Below, piece after piece: positions 15,430-26,335 of a DNA stretch of 64,000 nucleotides. The notes under the pieces were generated by a model. It saw only the letters and a program-made list of their open reading frames with translations. It made no database searches and was not told where the DNA came from. The position numbers and the translations under genes are program-made. Source of the DNA: Nocardioides sp. W7. Its GTDB lineage: Bacteria > Actinomycetota > Actinomycetes > Propionibacteriales > Nocardioidaceae. Numbering within the stretch: position 1 is the stretch's first letter; each line of letters opens with the position of its first letter. The DNA is taken from positions 4,712,001 to 4,776,000 of the forward strand of contig NZ_CP095078.1 in assembly GCF_022919075.1 (NCBI RefSeq), read 5' to 3'.

Positions 15430-18129
15430 ATGCGCGCACGTGCTCTTGATCTATTTCCGCCGCTCGGCAGCATCCGTCCGCTGCTCGTCCTGGTGGATCC
15501 ACTCGCCGTCGCACTGGTCGCGCTGGCGCTCCGGCCCGACCGCGCGCCGCTGGTGGTGCTGGCGGGCGCGGTGGCCGCGGTGCTCACGGCCGCCGGCGCG
15601 GGCCTGCACCGCTCCCGCCTGGTGCTGTCGGTCATCGAGGACGTCCCGAAGGTGGCCGTCGCGGCCGCGGTCGCGACGACCGCGGTGGTGGCGCTCGACC
15701 CGCGTCGTCCCGAGGCGCTGCCGACCGCGCTGGAGATGGCGGCGACGGCCGGGGCCGCGTTCGTGGCGATGGTCGTGCTGCGGACCGCCGTCTACGCGCT
15801 CGCCCATGCCCGACGGCGCAGCGGTCGCAGCGCGCACCCGGCGATCGTCGTGGGCGCCGGGACGGTCGGGGTCCGGCTCGCCGAGACCTTCCTGGCCCGG
15901 CCGCAGCACGGTCTGTACCCGGTCGGGATCATCGACTCCGCCCCGGAGATCGACCCCCGTGACCTGCCGGTCCCCTACCTCGGGAGCATCGACCGGCTCG
16001 AGGCGGCGATGGCCGACCTGGGCGTCCACGACGTCGTCTTCGCCTTCCCCGGCCAGCCCGACGCCCGGACGATCGACGTCGTACGCCGCTGCCTGGAGCA
16101 GGACTACCAGGTCTTCGTCGTGCCGCGGTTCTTCGAGATGATGGGCCTCGACCACCACCGCCGGGTCGAGGTGGTCGGCGACGTCGCCGTGATGCGGCTG
16201 CGCCGCTGGGGAATGCGCCCCCTCACCCTGCTCGCGAAGCGGACCCTCGACGTCAGCGTGTCGGGCCTCGCGCTGCTGCTGCTCGCCCCGGTACTGCTCG
16301 TGTGCGCCCTGGCCGTCCGGCTGGAGACCGGGCCGGGGATCATCTTCAAGCAGCTCCGCATCGGCCGGCACGGCCGGCCCTTCCAGCTCTACAAGTTCCG
16401 CTCGCTCAAGCCCGCCTCCGAGGAGGAGAGCGCGACGGCCTGGTCGATCGACCACGACGCGCGGCTGGGCCGGGTCGGCCGGTTCCTGCGTCGGACCAGC
16501 CTCGACGAGCTCCCCCAGCTGGTGAACGTCCTGCGCGGCGACATGAGCCTGGTCGGCCCTCGCCCCGAGCGGCCGTTCTTCGTGCGGGAGTTCGCCCGCA
16601 CGCACGAGCGGTACGACGACCGGCACCGGGTCGCCGCCGGCCTCACCGGGTGGGCCCAGGTCAACGACCTGCGCGGCGACACCCCGATCGACGCGCGGGT
16701 CCGCTTCGACAACCACTACATCGAGAACTGGTCGCTGTGGACGGACGTCAAGATCCTGCTCCGCACCGCCCGCACCCTGGCCCGGCCCGCACCGGGTGGC
16801 GACCGGCCGCTCGCCCTGCTGCCCGCCGCGCCCGACGCCGGGCCCGGCGCCCCCCGGCCGATCCCCGGACCCACCGTCGCCCCGCAGGTCCTCCACGTCT
16901 CCATGCCCACCACCGAGGGGGTGGCCACCGTGCTGGTGGGCTACGTGCGCGACCAGGTCGCCCGAGGCTGGACCGTGACCGTGGCCTGTCCCGCGGACGG
17001 CTGGCTGGCCGACGCCGCCCACGACGCCGGGGCCCGGGTCGTGCGGTGGGAGGCCCGACGCAGTCCCGGACCCACCCTGCCCGCCGAGGTACGCCGGCTG
17101 CGGCGGATCGTGCGCCAGGTCCGTCCGGACGTGGTCCACCTCCACAGCGCGAAGGCGGGACTCGCCGGCCGGCTGGCGTTGCGCGGCCGGGTGCCGACGA
17201 TGTTCCAGCCGCACGCCTGGTCGTTCGAAGCCGCGCGCGGCCCGATGCGCAGGGCCGCCATCCGCTGGGAGCGGTACGCCCAGCGCTGGACCACCGAGCT
17301 GGTGTGCGTGAGCCGGGGCGAGCAGATCGTCGGCGAGAAGCACGGCATCATGGTCTCGGCCGCCGTCGCCCACAACGGCGTCGACCTGGAGCACTTCCGC
17401 CCGAGGAGCGACGCGGCGCGTCGTGCCGCCCGCCGCCGGCTCGGCCTGCCCGACGTACCGACCGTCGTGTGCGTCGGCCGCCTGTCACCGCAGAAGGGCC
17501 AGGCCGATCTGCTCGACGCGTGGTCCCGGGTGCTCGAGCGGGTGCCCGCCGCCCAGCTCGTGCTCGTCGGCGACGGGCCCGACCGCGCCGTCCTGCAGGA
17601 GCGGGCGGCGGTCGACGACAGCGTCCTGCTCGTCGGGCGGCGCGGGGACGTCGACGAGTGGCTCGCCGCCGCCGACGTTGTCGCCGCGCCGTCGCACTGG
17701 GAGGGCATGGCCGTGGCCCCGATCGAGGCGATGGCAGCGGGTCGGAGCGTCGTGGCGACCCAGGCCACGGGGATGCTCGACAGCGTCCCGCGGGGCGCCG
17801 GTGCCCTGGTCGACGTCGGTGACGTCCGCGAGCTCGCCGACAGCATCGCCGCCCGCCTCGTCGACCCGGCCGGGACGACCGCGGAGGGGGCGGTGGGCCG
17901 CGCCCACGTCGAGGCCCACCACGACGAGCGCGCCTCGGCCCGCGAGATCGCCCGGCAGACGATGCGTCACTTCCGCAACGCCCGCGGCGAGGGCGACGTC
18001 CTGGTCGCCCTCCAGCCCCTCGCCATGACCGGCCGGGCGCCCGAGCTCCTGCCGGCGTCGTCCCGCCCCGGCGAGCTCGGGCGACCGCGCCAGGCACGCG
18101 TGCTCGCCGCGGCGGTCCCGGAGGCCTGA
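15430..18129 (+). CDS. Fused polyprenyl-phosphate sugar phosphotransferase and GT4 glycosyltransferase
   Basis: This 899-residue protein joins two enzymes usually encoded apart. Residues 1-130 hold several membrane helices; 140-230 form a CoA-binding-like (Rossmann) domain with VVGAGTVGVRLAE; 268-455 are a WcaJ/CpsE-type phosphoglycosyltransferase with LYKFRSLK, RRTSLDELPQLVNVLRGDMS and SLVGPRPERP, which loads the first sugar phosphate onto undecaprenyl phosphate. After a Pro/Ala-rich linker (456-483) a GT4 glycosyltransferase follows (484-840): VHLHSAKAGLAGRLAL, VCVGRLSPQKGQADLL, and the E-x7-E sugar-nucleotide region SHWEGMAVAPIEAMAAG. One protein could thus make lipid-linked sugar and add the second sugar. 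The tail after 840 has no visible domain. A Wzz-like gene lies convergent downstream, supporting exopolysaccharide synthesis. Confidence 0.9.
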   Translation: MRARALDLFPPLGSIRPLLVLVDPLAVALVALALRPDRAPLVVLAGAVAAVLTAAGAGLHRSRLVLSVIEDVPKVAVAAAVATTAVVALDPRRPEALPTALEMAATAGAAFVAMVVLRTAVYALAHARRRSGRSAHPAIVVGAGTVGVRLAETFLARPQHGLYPVGIIDSAPEIDPRDLPVPYLGSIDRLEAAMADLGVHDVVFAFPGQPDARTIDVVRRCLEQDYQVFVVPRFFEMMGLDHHRRVEVVGDVAVMRLRRWGMRPLTLLAKRTLDVSVSGLALLLLAPVLLVCALAVRLETGPGIIFKQLRIGRHGRPFQLYKFRSLKPASEEESATAWSIDHDARLGRVGRFLRRTSLDELPQLVNVLRGDMSLVGPRPERPFFVREFARTHERYDDRHRVAAGLTGWAQVNDLRGDTPIDARVRFDNHYIENWSLWTDVKILLRTARTLARPAPGGDRPLALLPAAPDAGPGAPRPIPGPTVAPQVLHVSMPTTEGVATVLVGYVRDQVARGWTVTVACPADGWLADAAHDAGARVVRWEARRSPGPTLPAEVRRLRRIVRQVRPDVVHLHSAKAGLAGRLALRGRVPTMFQPHAWSFEAARGPMRRAAIRWERYAQRWTTELVCVSRGEQIVGEKHGIMVSAAVAHNGVDLEHFRPRSDAARRAARRRLGLPDVPTVVCVGRLSPQKGQADLLDAWSRVLERVPAAQLVLVGDGPDRAVLQERAAVDDSVLLVGRRGDVDEWLAAADVVAAPSHWEGMAVAPIEAMAAGRSVVATQATGMLDSVPRGAGALVDVGDVRELADSIAARLVDPAGTTAEGAVGRAHVEAHHDERASAREIARQTMRHFRNARGEGDVLVALQPLAMTGRAPELLPASSRPGELGRPRQARVLAAAVPEA

Positions 18130-18180
18130 GCCCGGGCGGGCCGGGTCAGGCTCCGGCCCGGGACGCGGCCGGCGGCCGGG

Positions 18181-19476
18181 TCAGGCCGCGGCCCGGGAGG
18201 CCCGGGCGCTCCGGACGGTCCAGGCGACCTGCTTGGTCAGCAGCACCGTCCCGAGCAGCCGTACGCCGACCGACCGGACCCGCTCCGCCGCGCGGTGCAG
18301 CTGCTCGGGCGACACCGCCCCCGAGGGCACGGTCAGCACCATCGACCCGCCCGCCGCCATCACCCGGGCGTCGTCGCACACGTCGAGGGCCGGGGCCAGG
18401 ACCACCACCACGTCGAAGCGCCGCGTGGCCTCCCGCATGACCGCCGCGAAGCGCGTCTCCAGGAGCCGCTCGGTGGGCTCGCCGCCCCACTCGCCCGCCG
18501 GCAGCACCCGGAGACCCTCGACCGGTCCCTCGCTGAGCCCGTCGCTCAGGTCGGCCCCGGTCAGCACGTCGTACAGACCGGCTGTGCCGGGCGCGGTGGC
18601 GATCGGGCGCCCGTGTTGCGTGCCGAGCCGGCCGTCGACCAGCAGGACCTGGCGACCGGCGACGGCCAGGGACACCGCGAGGTTCGCGCCCAGCCAGACG
18701 CTGGCGTCGTCCTGGGTCACCCCGGCGACCACGAGCAGGTCGACCGACTCGGCGCTCGCCTCCGCCTCGAGCGCGATGCGCAGGCGATGGAACGCGCCGG
18801 CGGCCGCCGTACCGGGATAGAGCGACGGCAGGCTCGTGGAGTCGCGGGGGCGAGCGACCTTCGCCAGCACCGGCACGCCGGCCGCCGCCTCGGCCTCGCG
18901 CTGGTCCGCCACGGTGGCGGTACGACGGTCGCGCAGGAGCGCCGCCCCGATCGCGAGGACGAGGCCGAGCACCCCGGCGATCCCGGCACCGAGCAGCAGG
19001 TCCGGGCTCGAGAAGGTGCGGGGCGCGACCGCCGGGTTGCTCACCGTGACGAGGAACGAGCCGGAGGTCGGGTCGTAGTAGGGCAGCGCGTCCGCCACGA
19101 GGTTGGCGATCTCGGCCGCGATCTGCGGATCCTCGTCCTGCACCGTGACCCGGACGAGGATCGTGCCCTCCACCCACTGCCCGGTGATCTCGCGCCGCAG
19201 CTCCTCGGTCGACCTCTCGACGCTCAGCTGCGAACGGACGTCGTCGACCACGTCACGGGCGTTGGCCAGCTCGGCGATCGTCCCGCGCAGCGAGTCGGGG
19301 TCCTCCACCCCCACCGGGTTGGCCGGATCCTCCACGGCGGCGACCGTGGCGGTCGCGGTGTAGGTGCGCGGCGCCGCCCACAGCCCGACGGTCGCGGCGC
19401 CTCCGGTGACGAGCAGCACGAGGAGCACGAGGAGCTTGTGCCGCCACACGGTCGCGCCGAATTCGCTCAGGTTCAT
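18181..19476 (-). CDS. Wzz/chain-length-determinant protein with degenerate tyrosine-kinase-like domain
   Basis: The 431-residue protein has a Wzz domain: first membrane helix at 14-36, extracytoplasmic part 37-160 (typical beta and coiled region), second helix 161-181. A cytosolic BY-kinase/MinD-like domain follows (about 205-425). The Walker A segment, expected as GEGKST, reads TQDDASVW (residues 254-261) and has no lysine; Walker A' is VDGRLG rather than VDADLR; and the C-terminus lacks a tyrosine cluster (ends RSARASRAAA). It is therefore unlikely to bind ATP or autophosphorylate, and may act as a structural chain-length regulator only. ATG 19,476 has GGAG nearby; the frame is open further upstream. 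It converges on the glycosyltransferase fusion gene, likely part of the same polysaccharide locus. Confidence 0.88.
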   Translation of the reverse strand: MNLSEFGATVWRHKLLVLLVLLVTGGAATVGLWAAPRTYTATATVAAVEDPANPVGVEDPDSLRGTIAELANARDVVDDVRSQLSVERSTEELRREITGQWVEGTILVRVTVQDEDPQIAAEIANLVADALPYYDPTSGSFLVTVSNPAVAPRTFSSPDLLLGAGIAGVLGLVLAIGAALLRDRRTATVADQREAEAAAGVPVLAKVARPRDSTSLPSLYPGTAAAGAFHRLRIALEAEASAESVDLLVVAGVTQDDASVWLGANLAVSLAVAGRQVLLVDGRLGTQHGRPIATAPGTAGLYDVLTGADLSDGLSEGPVEGLRVLPAGEWGGEPTERLLETRFAAVMREATRRFDVVVVLAPALDVCDDARVMAAGGSMVLTVPSGAVSPEQLHRAAERVRSVGVRLLGTVLLTKQVAWTVRSARASRAAA

Positions 19477-19952
19477 GTCACTCCACTGCGTGCCGGGGCA
19501 CGCGCATCGGAGCGTGGGAGGTCGTCCCACGCTCGGTTCTCCTGGGCAGGCGCACCGGGTCACGGGCGCCTCGATCGGTTGTGCTCGTCGTGGGTTCGCG
19601 GGTAGCGGTCCGAGATCGGCGGGGAGCGGGACCCGGAAGCGCGACCGGGCGGTCGCCGACCTGCTCAGGCGGCAGCGTGCCGATCATCGGGCGTGTCGCA
19701 GGACCGCCTGCGCCGACGGCGTCCGATGGGAGCCACGTGCCGACACGACCGGGGGCGACGTCTCCTGGAGCCACGAGGAGACGGCCGCCGGTCCGGCTGC
19801 GGAGGCCGCTGTGGTGGAGCAGGGCGAGGGCCCGGACCAGGGCATGAGCGAACCCGCCGGGTGCCGCCGGTCCGAGCGCCCCACCCCGCGCCCGACCTCG
19901 TCGACGAGCTCACCCCCGAGAGCGGCAGCTGCCCCCCGGTGCCCTGATCCCG
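19477..19952. other. Intergenic region with a hairpin upstream of the Wzz-like gene
   Basis: About 480 nt between the Wzz-like gene and the coiled-coil gene. Open frames here have poor codon structure and no ribosome binding sites, so no gene is called. The only structure seen is a perfect 10-bp inverted repeat (GAGCGTGGGA ... TCCCACGCTC, 19,510-19,534, 5-nt loop) 34 nt upstream of the Wzz-like start, in its probable 5' leader. It could be an operator or a leader hairpin. Confidence 0.45.
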
Positions 19953-20729
19953 TCACCTGGTCGAGCGGAACAACCACCCCAGCGGGCGCTGGTCCCCGTT
20001 GCTCTGGTGCAGCTCGGACCGGTCGAAGGCGTGCGGAGTGGTCGTCAGCTCCCGGTCCGCCCTCGCCACCGACTCGACGAGCGCTGGCTCCGGCGTCCGG
20101 TCGGCGGTGATCTCGGCGAACGCCATCTCCGTGCGTGCCCGCTCCGCGGCGTCTTCGGACTCGACGAACTCGCTCGAGGGCCCCGCGGGCGTCTCGGGCA
20201 GCCTGGCCACCGTCTCGGTGCGAAGGTGGGTGAGCGTCCGCTCCACCTCGTCGACCGAGCCCTCGGCCTGCTGGAGGGTCGTCCCGAGACCTCGGACCAC
20301 CTTCTCCAGGCCGGAGAGCAGCTCCTCGGCCCGGTGCCGCACCCCGTGCAGGCGTTCCCGGTTCTCGGCCTCGAGCTCGGCGAGGAGCTGCTCGCGGGCG
20401 GACTCGGCGTCCGCGCTGGCCTGGGTGCGGATCTGCTCGGCCGACTGACGTGCCTGGACGAGGATGCCGTCGGCACGCTCCCGCGCCTCGGCGGTCACCT
20501 GGGCCGCGCTCGCCCGGGCCTGTTCGGTGAGCTCGCGGACGAGCTCGTCGGCCTCGGCGACCAGGCGCTCGGCCTGCTGGCCGGCCTCGCGGCGTACGGC
20601 GGCCGCCTCGGCCAGGATCGTGTCCGCCTCGTGATGGGATCCGAGCGTCGCTCGGAACGCCTCGGCGCGGTTGCGGGTCTGGTCGGTGGTGGCTTCGTAG
20701 GGCACGGCTCGGCCCTCATCTTTTGACAC
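19953..20729 (-). CDS. Coiled-coil protein, DivIVA-like
   Basis: The 258-residue protein is almost entirely helical: residues 25-165 show heptad-like Ala/Glu/Arg-rich repeats (EAAAVRREAGQQAERLVAEA, QARASAAQVTAEARERADG, VQARQSAEQIRTQASAD), as in DivIVA/Wag31 or ATP-synthase-b-like coiled coils. The N-terminal DivIVA motif is not clearly present, so it is not Wag31 itself. The C-terminus (200-258) is polar and probably flexible. GTG 20,729 is chosen for the AGGGGGG ribosome binding site 8 nt upstream. Its place next to exopolysaccharide genes may point to a scaffold role at the cell pole or envelope, but that is inference. Confidence 0.7.
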   Translation of the reverse strand: MSKDEGRAVPYEATTDQTRNRAEAFRATLGSHHEADTILAEAAAVRREAGQQAERLVAEADELVRELTEQARASAAQVTAEARERADGILVQARQSAEQIRTQASADAESAREQLLAELEAENRERLHGVRHRAEELLSGLEKVVRGLGTTLQQAEGSVDEVERTLTHLRTETVARLPETPAGPSSEFVESEDAAERARTEMAFAEITADRTPEPALVESVARADRELTTTPHAFDRSELHQSNGDQRPLGWLFRSTR

Positions 20730-21131
20730 TTGCAGTTCCCCCCTGGGAAGTTCTGTCGCCCTCTGTGTGCCCGAGACAGCGACCCCAGTCCTCTGCTCGG
20801 TTTGGGCGGGTTGTAAACGTGCGTCTCAACTTCCCGGCGCGCCCGGACCCCGCGGATGCCTCCGCGTCCCCGCTTCGTACGGCGGTTGCGACGACCCTCC
20901 GCGGCCTCTCCCGGGCGCGGGGGCGCCGTGGTCGGCCGGCCGCGCCAGCGCGGCGCACCTCGCGCTGGCGTTCGTCGGCGTCGGCCCACCGGCCGAGGGC
21001 CGCGACGGCCCGGCAGCAGCTCTGCTCGCTGTCGGAGTGGGCCGAGGCGACCGAGGCGGGACCGAACGTCGGCCAGGTCGGCGAATCGCCTCGAGCGTCA
21101 GGACCCGGGGGGGTCGAGCCCGACCGCCGGC
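20730..21131. other. Intergenic region, nothing recognised
   Basis: About 400 nt between the coiled-coil gene and the end of lepA. Frames crossing it are shadows of neighbouring genes or lack starts with ribosome binding sites. No tRNA, hairpin with T-run or repeat was seen; the stretch next to 20,730 must contain the promoter of the coiled-coil gene. Confidence 0.4.
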
Positions 21132-23006
<1,875 letters not shown>

Positions 23007-23093
23007 AGACGTCTCTCGTTCGAGTGCTCGGGGACAGCCCGATTCTCCCACACCGTCCAGGCGTTCCCGCCTTCCGCGGCCCCCCGGCGGGAC

Positions 23094-24818
23094 TCACTCG
23101 GGGCTGGTCAGCGCCTCCCTCGTCTTGGCGATCGCGAAGCCCCAGCCCTGCGCGAGCGTGGGCTTGGGCGGGATCGCGACCTCGTCGGGGTTCGTGAGCA
23201 CGTCGAGCAGCACCGGTCCGGGGTGCGCCATCGTCTGGCGGACGGCCTCCTCCAGGTCGTGCGGATCCTCGACCCGGATCCCGCGCATCCCGACCGCCTC
23301 GGCCACCCGGGCGAAGTCGGGGTTGTGCAGCACCGTGCCGAACTCCGGCAGGCCGGCCTGCTCCATCTCGAGCTTCACCATGCCGAGCCGGGCGTTGTCG
23401 AAGACCACGAGCTTGACCGGGAGGTCGTGGCTGACGGCGGTGAGCAGGTCGCCCATCAGCATCGACAGCCCACCGTCGCCGCAGCACGCGACCACCTGTC
23501 GGGACCGGTCGAGCCCGACGGCCCCGAGGGCCTGGGGCATCGCGTTGGCCATCGAGCCCAGGTTGAACGACCCGAGCAGCCGACGCTCGCCGGTCAGCCG
23601 GACGAAGCGGGCCAGCCAGGTGGTCGCCATCCCGGTGTCGACGGTGAAGATCGCGTCCGGGGCGGCGTACCGGTCGATCAGTCCGGCGAGCAGCTCGGGC
23701 CGCACGCGTCCCCCCGGGTTGTCGACCTTGCCGCGCAGCAGCCCCTTCGGCCTGCGGTCGTACGACGGGTCCAGGAACTGCTGCTGCCGCTCGCGCCAGG
23801 CGTCGTACGACGACCGCGCCTGGTCGAGGTGCGCGCCGTCGGGCTTCGGGCCGACCCGGTCGAGCAGGGCCTGGAGGCTCAGGCGCGCGTCCCCGACCAC
23901 GGCGTGCTCGACGGGGGTACGCCGGCCGACGTGCGACCCGTCGGCGTCGAGCTGCACGGTGACCGTCTCGTGCGGCAGGAACTCGGTGTACGGGAAGTCG
24001 GTGCCGACCATCAGCAGCAGGTCGCACCCCTCGAGCGCGACCGCGCTGGCGTGGTTGCCCAGCAGCCCGGACTGGCCGACCTCGAACGGGTTGTCGCGCT
24101 CCAGCCCCTCCTTCGCCTTCAAGGTGAGCACCATCGGGGCCTGCAGCCGGTCGGCCAGCGCAAGCACTTCCTGGCGAGCATGACGCGCACCCTGGCCGAC
24201 GAGCATCGTCACCCGGTCCGCGGCGTCGATCGCCCGGACGGCCTCGTCGACCGACGCCTCCGACGGCGGGGCAGGCGGCTGCTCGACGACGAAGCGCGGG
24301 GTGGCCGTGTGCTTCGCGACGTCGAGGCCGCCGACGTCCCCGGGCAGGGTGAGCACCGCGACCCCGCGCTGCTGGAGCGCGGCGTTGCCGGCCTGCTCGA
24401 CGACCCCGGGCAGCTGGTCGGGGCTGGTCACGGTCGCGCGGAACACCGCGACGTCGGCGAAGAGGGCGTCGTTGTCGACCTCCTGGAAGAAGTCGCTGCC
24501 GATGTCCTCGCGGGGCACCTGACCGCAGATCGCCAGCAGCGGGACCTGCGACTTCTTGGCGTCGTAGAGGCCGTTGAGGAGGTGGATGGACCCCGGGCCG
24601 ACGGTCCCCATGCACACCCCCAGCCGTCCGGTCAGCTGGGCCTGGGCACCGGCGGCGAACGCCGCGACCTCCTCGTGGCGAACCCCCATCCACTCGATCC
24701 GGTCCTCGCGCCGGATGGCGTCGGTGACCGGGTTGAGCGCGTCGCCGACGACGCCCCAGACCTGGGTGACTCCGTGCTCGGCCAGGGACTCGATCAGCAG
24801 CTCAGCGACGGTGGTCAT
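23094..24818 (-). CDS. poxB: Thiamine-diphosphate pyruvate oxidase/dehydrogenase-like enzyme (PoxB family)
   Basis: The 574-residue enzyme has the three domains of the acetolactate synthase/pyruvate oxidase family: PYR domain with WGVVGDALNPVTDAI and the catalytic Glu in GVRHEEVAAFAA; a central FAD-type domain (about 190-330); and the PP domain with GDGGLSMLMGDLLTAVSHDL, the diphosphate motif GDG-x-NN-like (here VVFDNARLGMV). Together these match PoxB-type pyruvate:quinone oxidoreductase, which decarboxylates pyruvate to acetate at the membrane. A C-terminal segment like the lipid-activation helix of E. coli PoxB is not evident, so a related oxidase is possible. ATG 24,818. It is divergent from the kinase-like gene at 24,855 (36 nt apart). 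Confidence 0.88.
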   Translation of the reverse strand: MTTVAELLIESLAEHGVTQVWGVVGDALNPVTDAIRREDRIEWMGVRHEEVAAFAAGAQAQLTGRLGVCMGTVGPGSIHLLNGLYDAKKSQVPLLAICGQVPREDIGSDFFQEVDNDALFADVAVFRATVTSPDQLPGVVEQAGNAALQQRGVAVLTLPGDVGGLDVAKHTATPRFVVEQPPAPPSEASVDEAVRAIDAADRVTMLVGQGARHARQEVLALADRLQAPMVLTLKAKEGLERDNPFEVGQSGLLGNHASAVALEGCDLLLMVGTDFPYTEFLPHETVTVQLDADGSHVGRRTPVEHAVVGDARLSLQALLDRVGPKPDGAHLDQARSSYDAWRERQQQFLDPSYDRRPKGLLRGKVDNPGGRVRPELLAGLIDRYAAPDAIFTVDTGMATTWLARFVRLTGERRLLGSFNLGSMANAMPQALGAVGLDRSRQVVACCGDGGLSMLMGDLLTAVSHDLPVKLVVFDNARLGMVKLEMEQAGLPEFGTVLHNPDFARVAEAVGMRGIRVEDPHDLEEAVRQTMAHPGPVLLDVLTNPDEVAIPPKPTLAQGWGFAIAKTREALTSPE

Positions 24819-24854
24819 GCGGCGCCGGTACCCCGCTCGCGACAGGATGTCCCC

Positions 24855-25805
24855 GTGCCCCCCAGCAATACCCCGCCCGTGCCCGTCGGCCGCACCGCCC
24901 GCCGCCTCGAGTGGGCCCACCTGCCGCCCCACGTCCGGGCCCTCGTCGAGGGCGAGTGCGGCTCGCCCGTCATCGAGGCGATCACGCAGGGCGGCGGCTT
25001 CACTCCGGGCTTCGCCTCGGTGCTGGTCTGCGCGGACCAGACCCGGCACTTCGTGAAGGCCGCCTCGGCCAAGGCCCAGCGGGCCTTCGCCCTGTCCTAC
25101 CGCGAGGAGGCCCGCAGACTCGCCGAGCTGCCGGTCGAGGCGCCCGCCCCCCGGCTGCTCTGGGTGCACGACCGCGACGACTGGGTCGTCCTCGGCATCG
25201 AGTACGTCGACGCGGCAGCGCCGCGGCGCCCCTGGCGGCTCCCCGAGCTGGAGGCGAGCGCCCGGATGCTCGAGCGGGTCGCCGACACCCTGACGCCACC
25301 GCCCGCCGCGATGGCGCTCGACCCGGTCGCCGACGAGCTCGCCGACTGGCCGCGGGCCTGGGACCACGTCCGGACCACCCGCCCGGATCTCCCCCACCTC
25401 GAGGAGGCCGCGACCCTGGCCGCCGGCTTCGCGGGGGTGAGCGCCGGCGACACCCTCGTGCACACCGACGTCCGCGACGACAACGTGCTCCTGGCCGCCG
25501 ACGGGCGGGTGCTGCTCTGCGACTGGAACTGGCCGGCGGTCGGCGCCGCCTGGCTCGACACCGTGCTGCTGATGATCGGCCCGCGCGGCGACGGACTCGA
25601 CGTCGACGCCCTGCTCGCGCGACTCCCCCTCACCCGCGACGTGCCGGCCGACTCCGTCGACGCCTTCCTCGCCCTGGTCACCGGCTACTTCTGGCGCCAG
25701 GGCGACGAGCGGGTGCCGCCAACCTCGCCGTACCTCCGCGACTTCCAGCGCTGGCAGGGCGACGTGGCCTGGGACTGGCTCGCGCAGCGGCGCGGCTGGT
25801 CGTGA
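24855..25805 (+). CDS. Aminoglycoside phosphotransferase-family kinase
   Basis: The 316-residue protein has the APH fold: TQGGGFTPGFASVLVCADQTRHFVKAA (Gly-rich loop and ATP-binding Lys; quoted by its ends TQGGGF...FVKAA), the catalytic loop LVHTDVRDDNVLLA, and VLLCDWNWPAVGAAWLD (metal-binding Asp). Such proteins in actinobacteria phosphorylate varied small molecules; no substrate can be assigned. Start GTG 24,855 fits the spacing from the divergent poxB-like gene. The two genes share a 36-nt intergenic space, so the promoters must overlap. It ends 190 nt before rpsT. Confidence 0.8.
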   Translation: MPPSNTPPVPVGRTARRLEWAHLPPHVRALVEGECGSPVIEAITQGGGFTPGFASVLVCADQTRHFVKAASAKAQRAFALSYREEARRLAELPVEAPAPRLLWVHDRDDWVVLGIEYVDAAAPRRPWRLPELEASARMLERVADTLTPPPAAMALDPVADELADWPRAWDHVRTTRPDLPHLEEAATLAAGFAGVSAGDTLVHTDVRDDNVLLAADGRVLLCDWNWPAVGAAWLDTVLLMIGPRGDGLDVDALLARLPLTRDVPADSVDAFLALVTGYFWRQGDERVPPTSPYLRDFQRWQGDVAWDWLAQRRGWS

Positions 25806-25836
25806 GCGGCCGGGCACGCCCCCGCCACCGTGCGAT

Positions 25837-25866
25837 TTGGGTGAGCCGCCGCGCCGCTGTTAATCT
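25837..25866 (+). promoter_or_regulatory. Candidate sigma-70 promoter of rpsT
   Basis: TTGGGT (25,837-25,842) and TAATCT (25,861-25,866) are separated by 18 nt, a fair match to -35/-10 elements. It lies about 130 nt before rpsT, giving a long leader. Assignment is by eye only. Confidence 0.4.
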
Positions 25867-25997
25867 CGTACGTCGCGTGTCTGGCCGCAGCCTGCGCCGG
25901 CCGCACATCACGACTTAGACGTACGACTCAGCACCACGAACGACGGCCCCAGGATCTCCGGGGGGCGAGCATCCACACCTACGACGAAGGCGCAGAA

Positions 25998-26258
25998 GTG
26001 GCGAACATCAAGTCCCAGATCAAGCGGAACAAGCAGAACGAGAAGGCGCACGAGCGCAACAAGGCTGTGAAGACCGGCCTGAAGTCTGCCGTTCGCAAGT
26101 TCCGCGAGCTCGCCGAGGGTGGCGACAAGGAGGCCGCGGTCGTGGCCGGCCGTGACGCCACCAAGAAGCTCGACAAGGCCGCCTCCAAGGGCGTCATCCA
26201 CAAGAACCAGGCCGCGAACCGCAAGTCTGAGATCTCCAAGAAGGTCGCCGCTCTCTGA
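25998..26258 (+). CDS. rpsT: 30S ribosomal protein S20
   Basis: The 86-residue basic protein MANIKSQIKRNKQNEKAHERN is a complete S20, with the three-helix pattern and the Lys/Ala-rich body (VKTGLKSAVRKFRELAEGG, KKLDKAASKGVIHKNQAANRKSEISKKVAAL by its ends). S20 binds 16S rRNA during early 30S assembly. It has ATG at 25,998 after GAAGG. A strong intrinsic terminator starts 12 nt after the stop. It converges on holA, the usual arrangement in actinobacteria. Confidence 0.98.
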   Translation: MANIKSQIKRNKQNEKAHERNKAVKTGLKSAVRKFRELAEGGDKEAAVVAGRDATKKLDKAASKGVIHKNQAANRKSEISKKVAAL

Positions 26259-26270
26259 GCCGCCCTCGCG

Positions 26271-26303
26271 AAGGCGTCGTCCCCTCGGGGTCGGCGCCTT
26301 TTT
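26271..26303 (+). terminator. Intrinsic terminator of rpsT
   Basis: AAGGCGTCGTCCCC pairs with GGGGTCGGCGCCTT (one T-T mismatch and one G-T pair, tight loop), followed by a T-run. It ends rpsT transcription and, on the other strand, its left arm starts with AA only, so it is mostly one-directional. Confidence 0.88.
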
Positions 26304-26335
26304 CGCGTTGACGAGCGCTCGGCCGAGCGCTCGGC

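Noticed and set aside
19684..19977. Possible small gene on the minus strand between the Wzz-like and coiled-coil genes
   Set aside because: No ribosome binding site, no recognisable pattern, overlaps the coiled-coil gene end; codon third positions look random.
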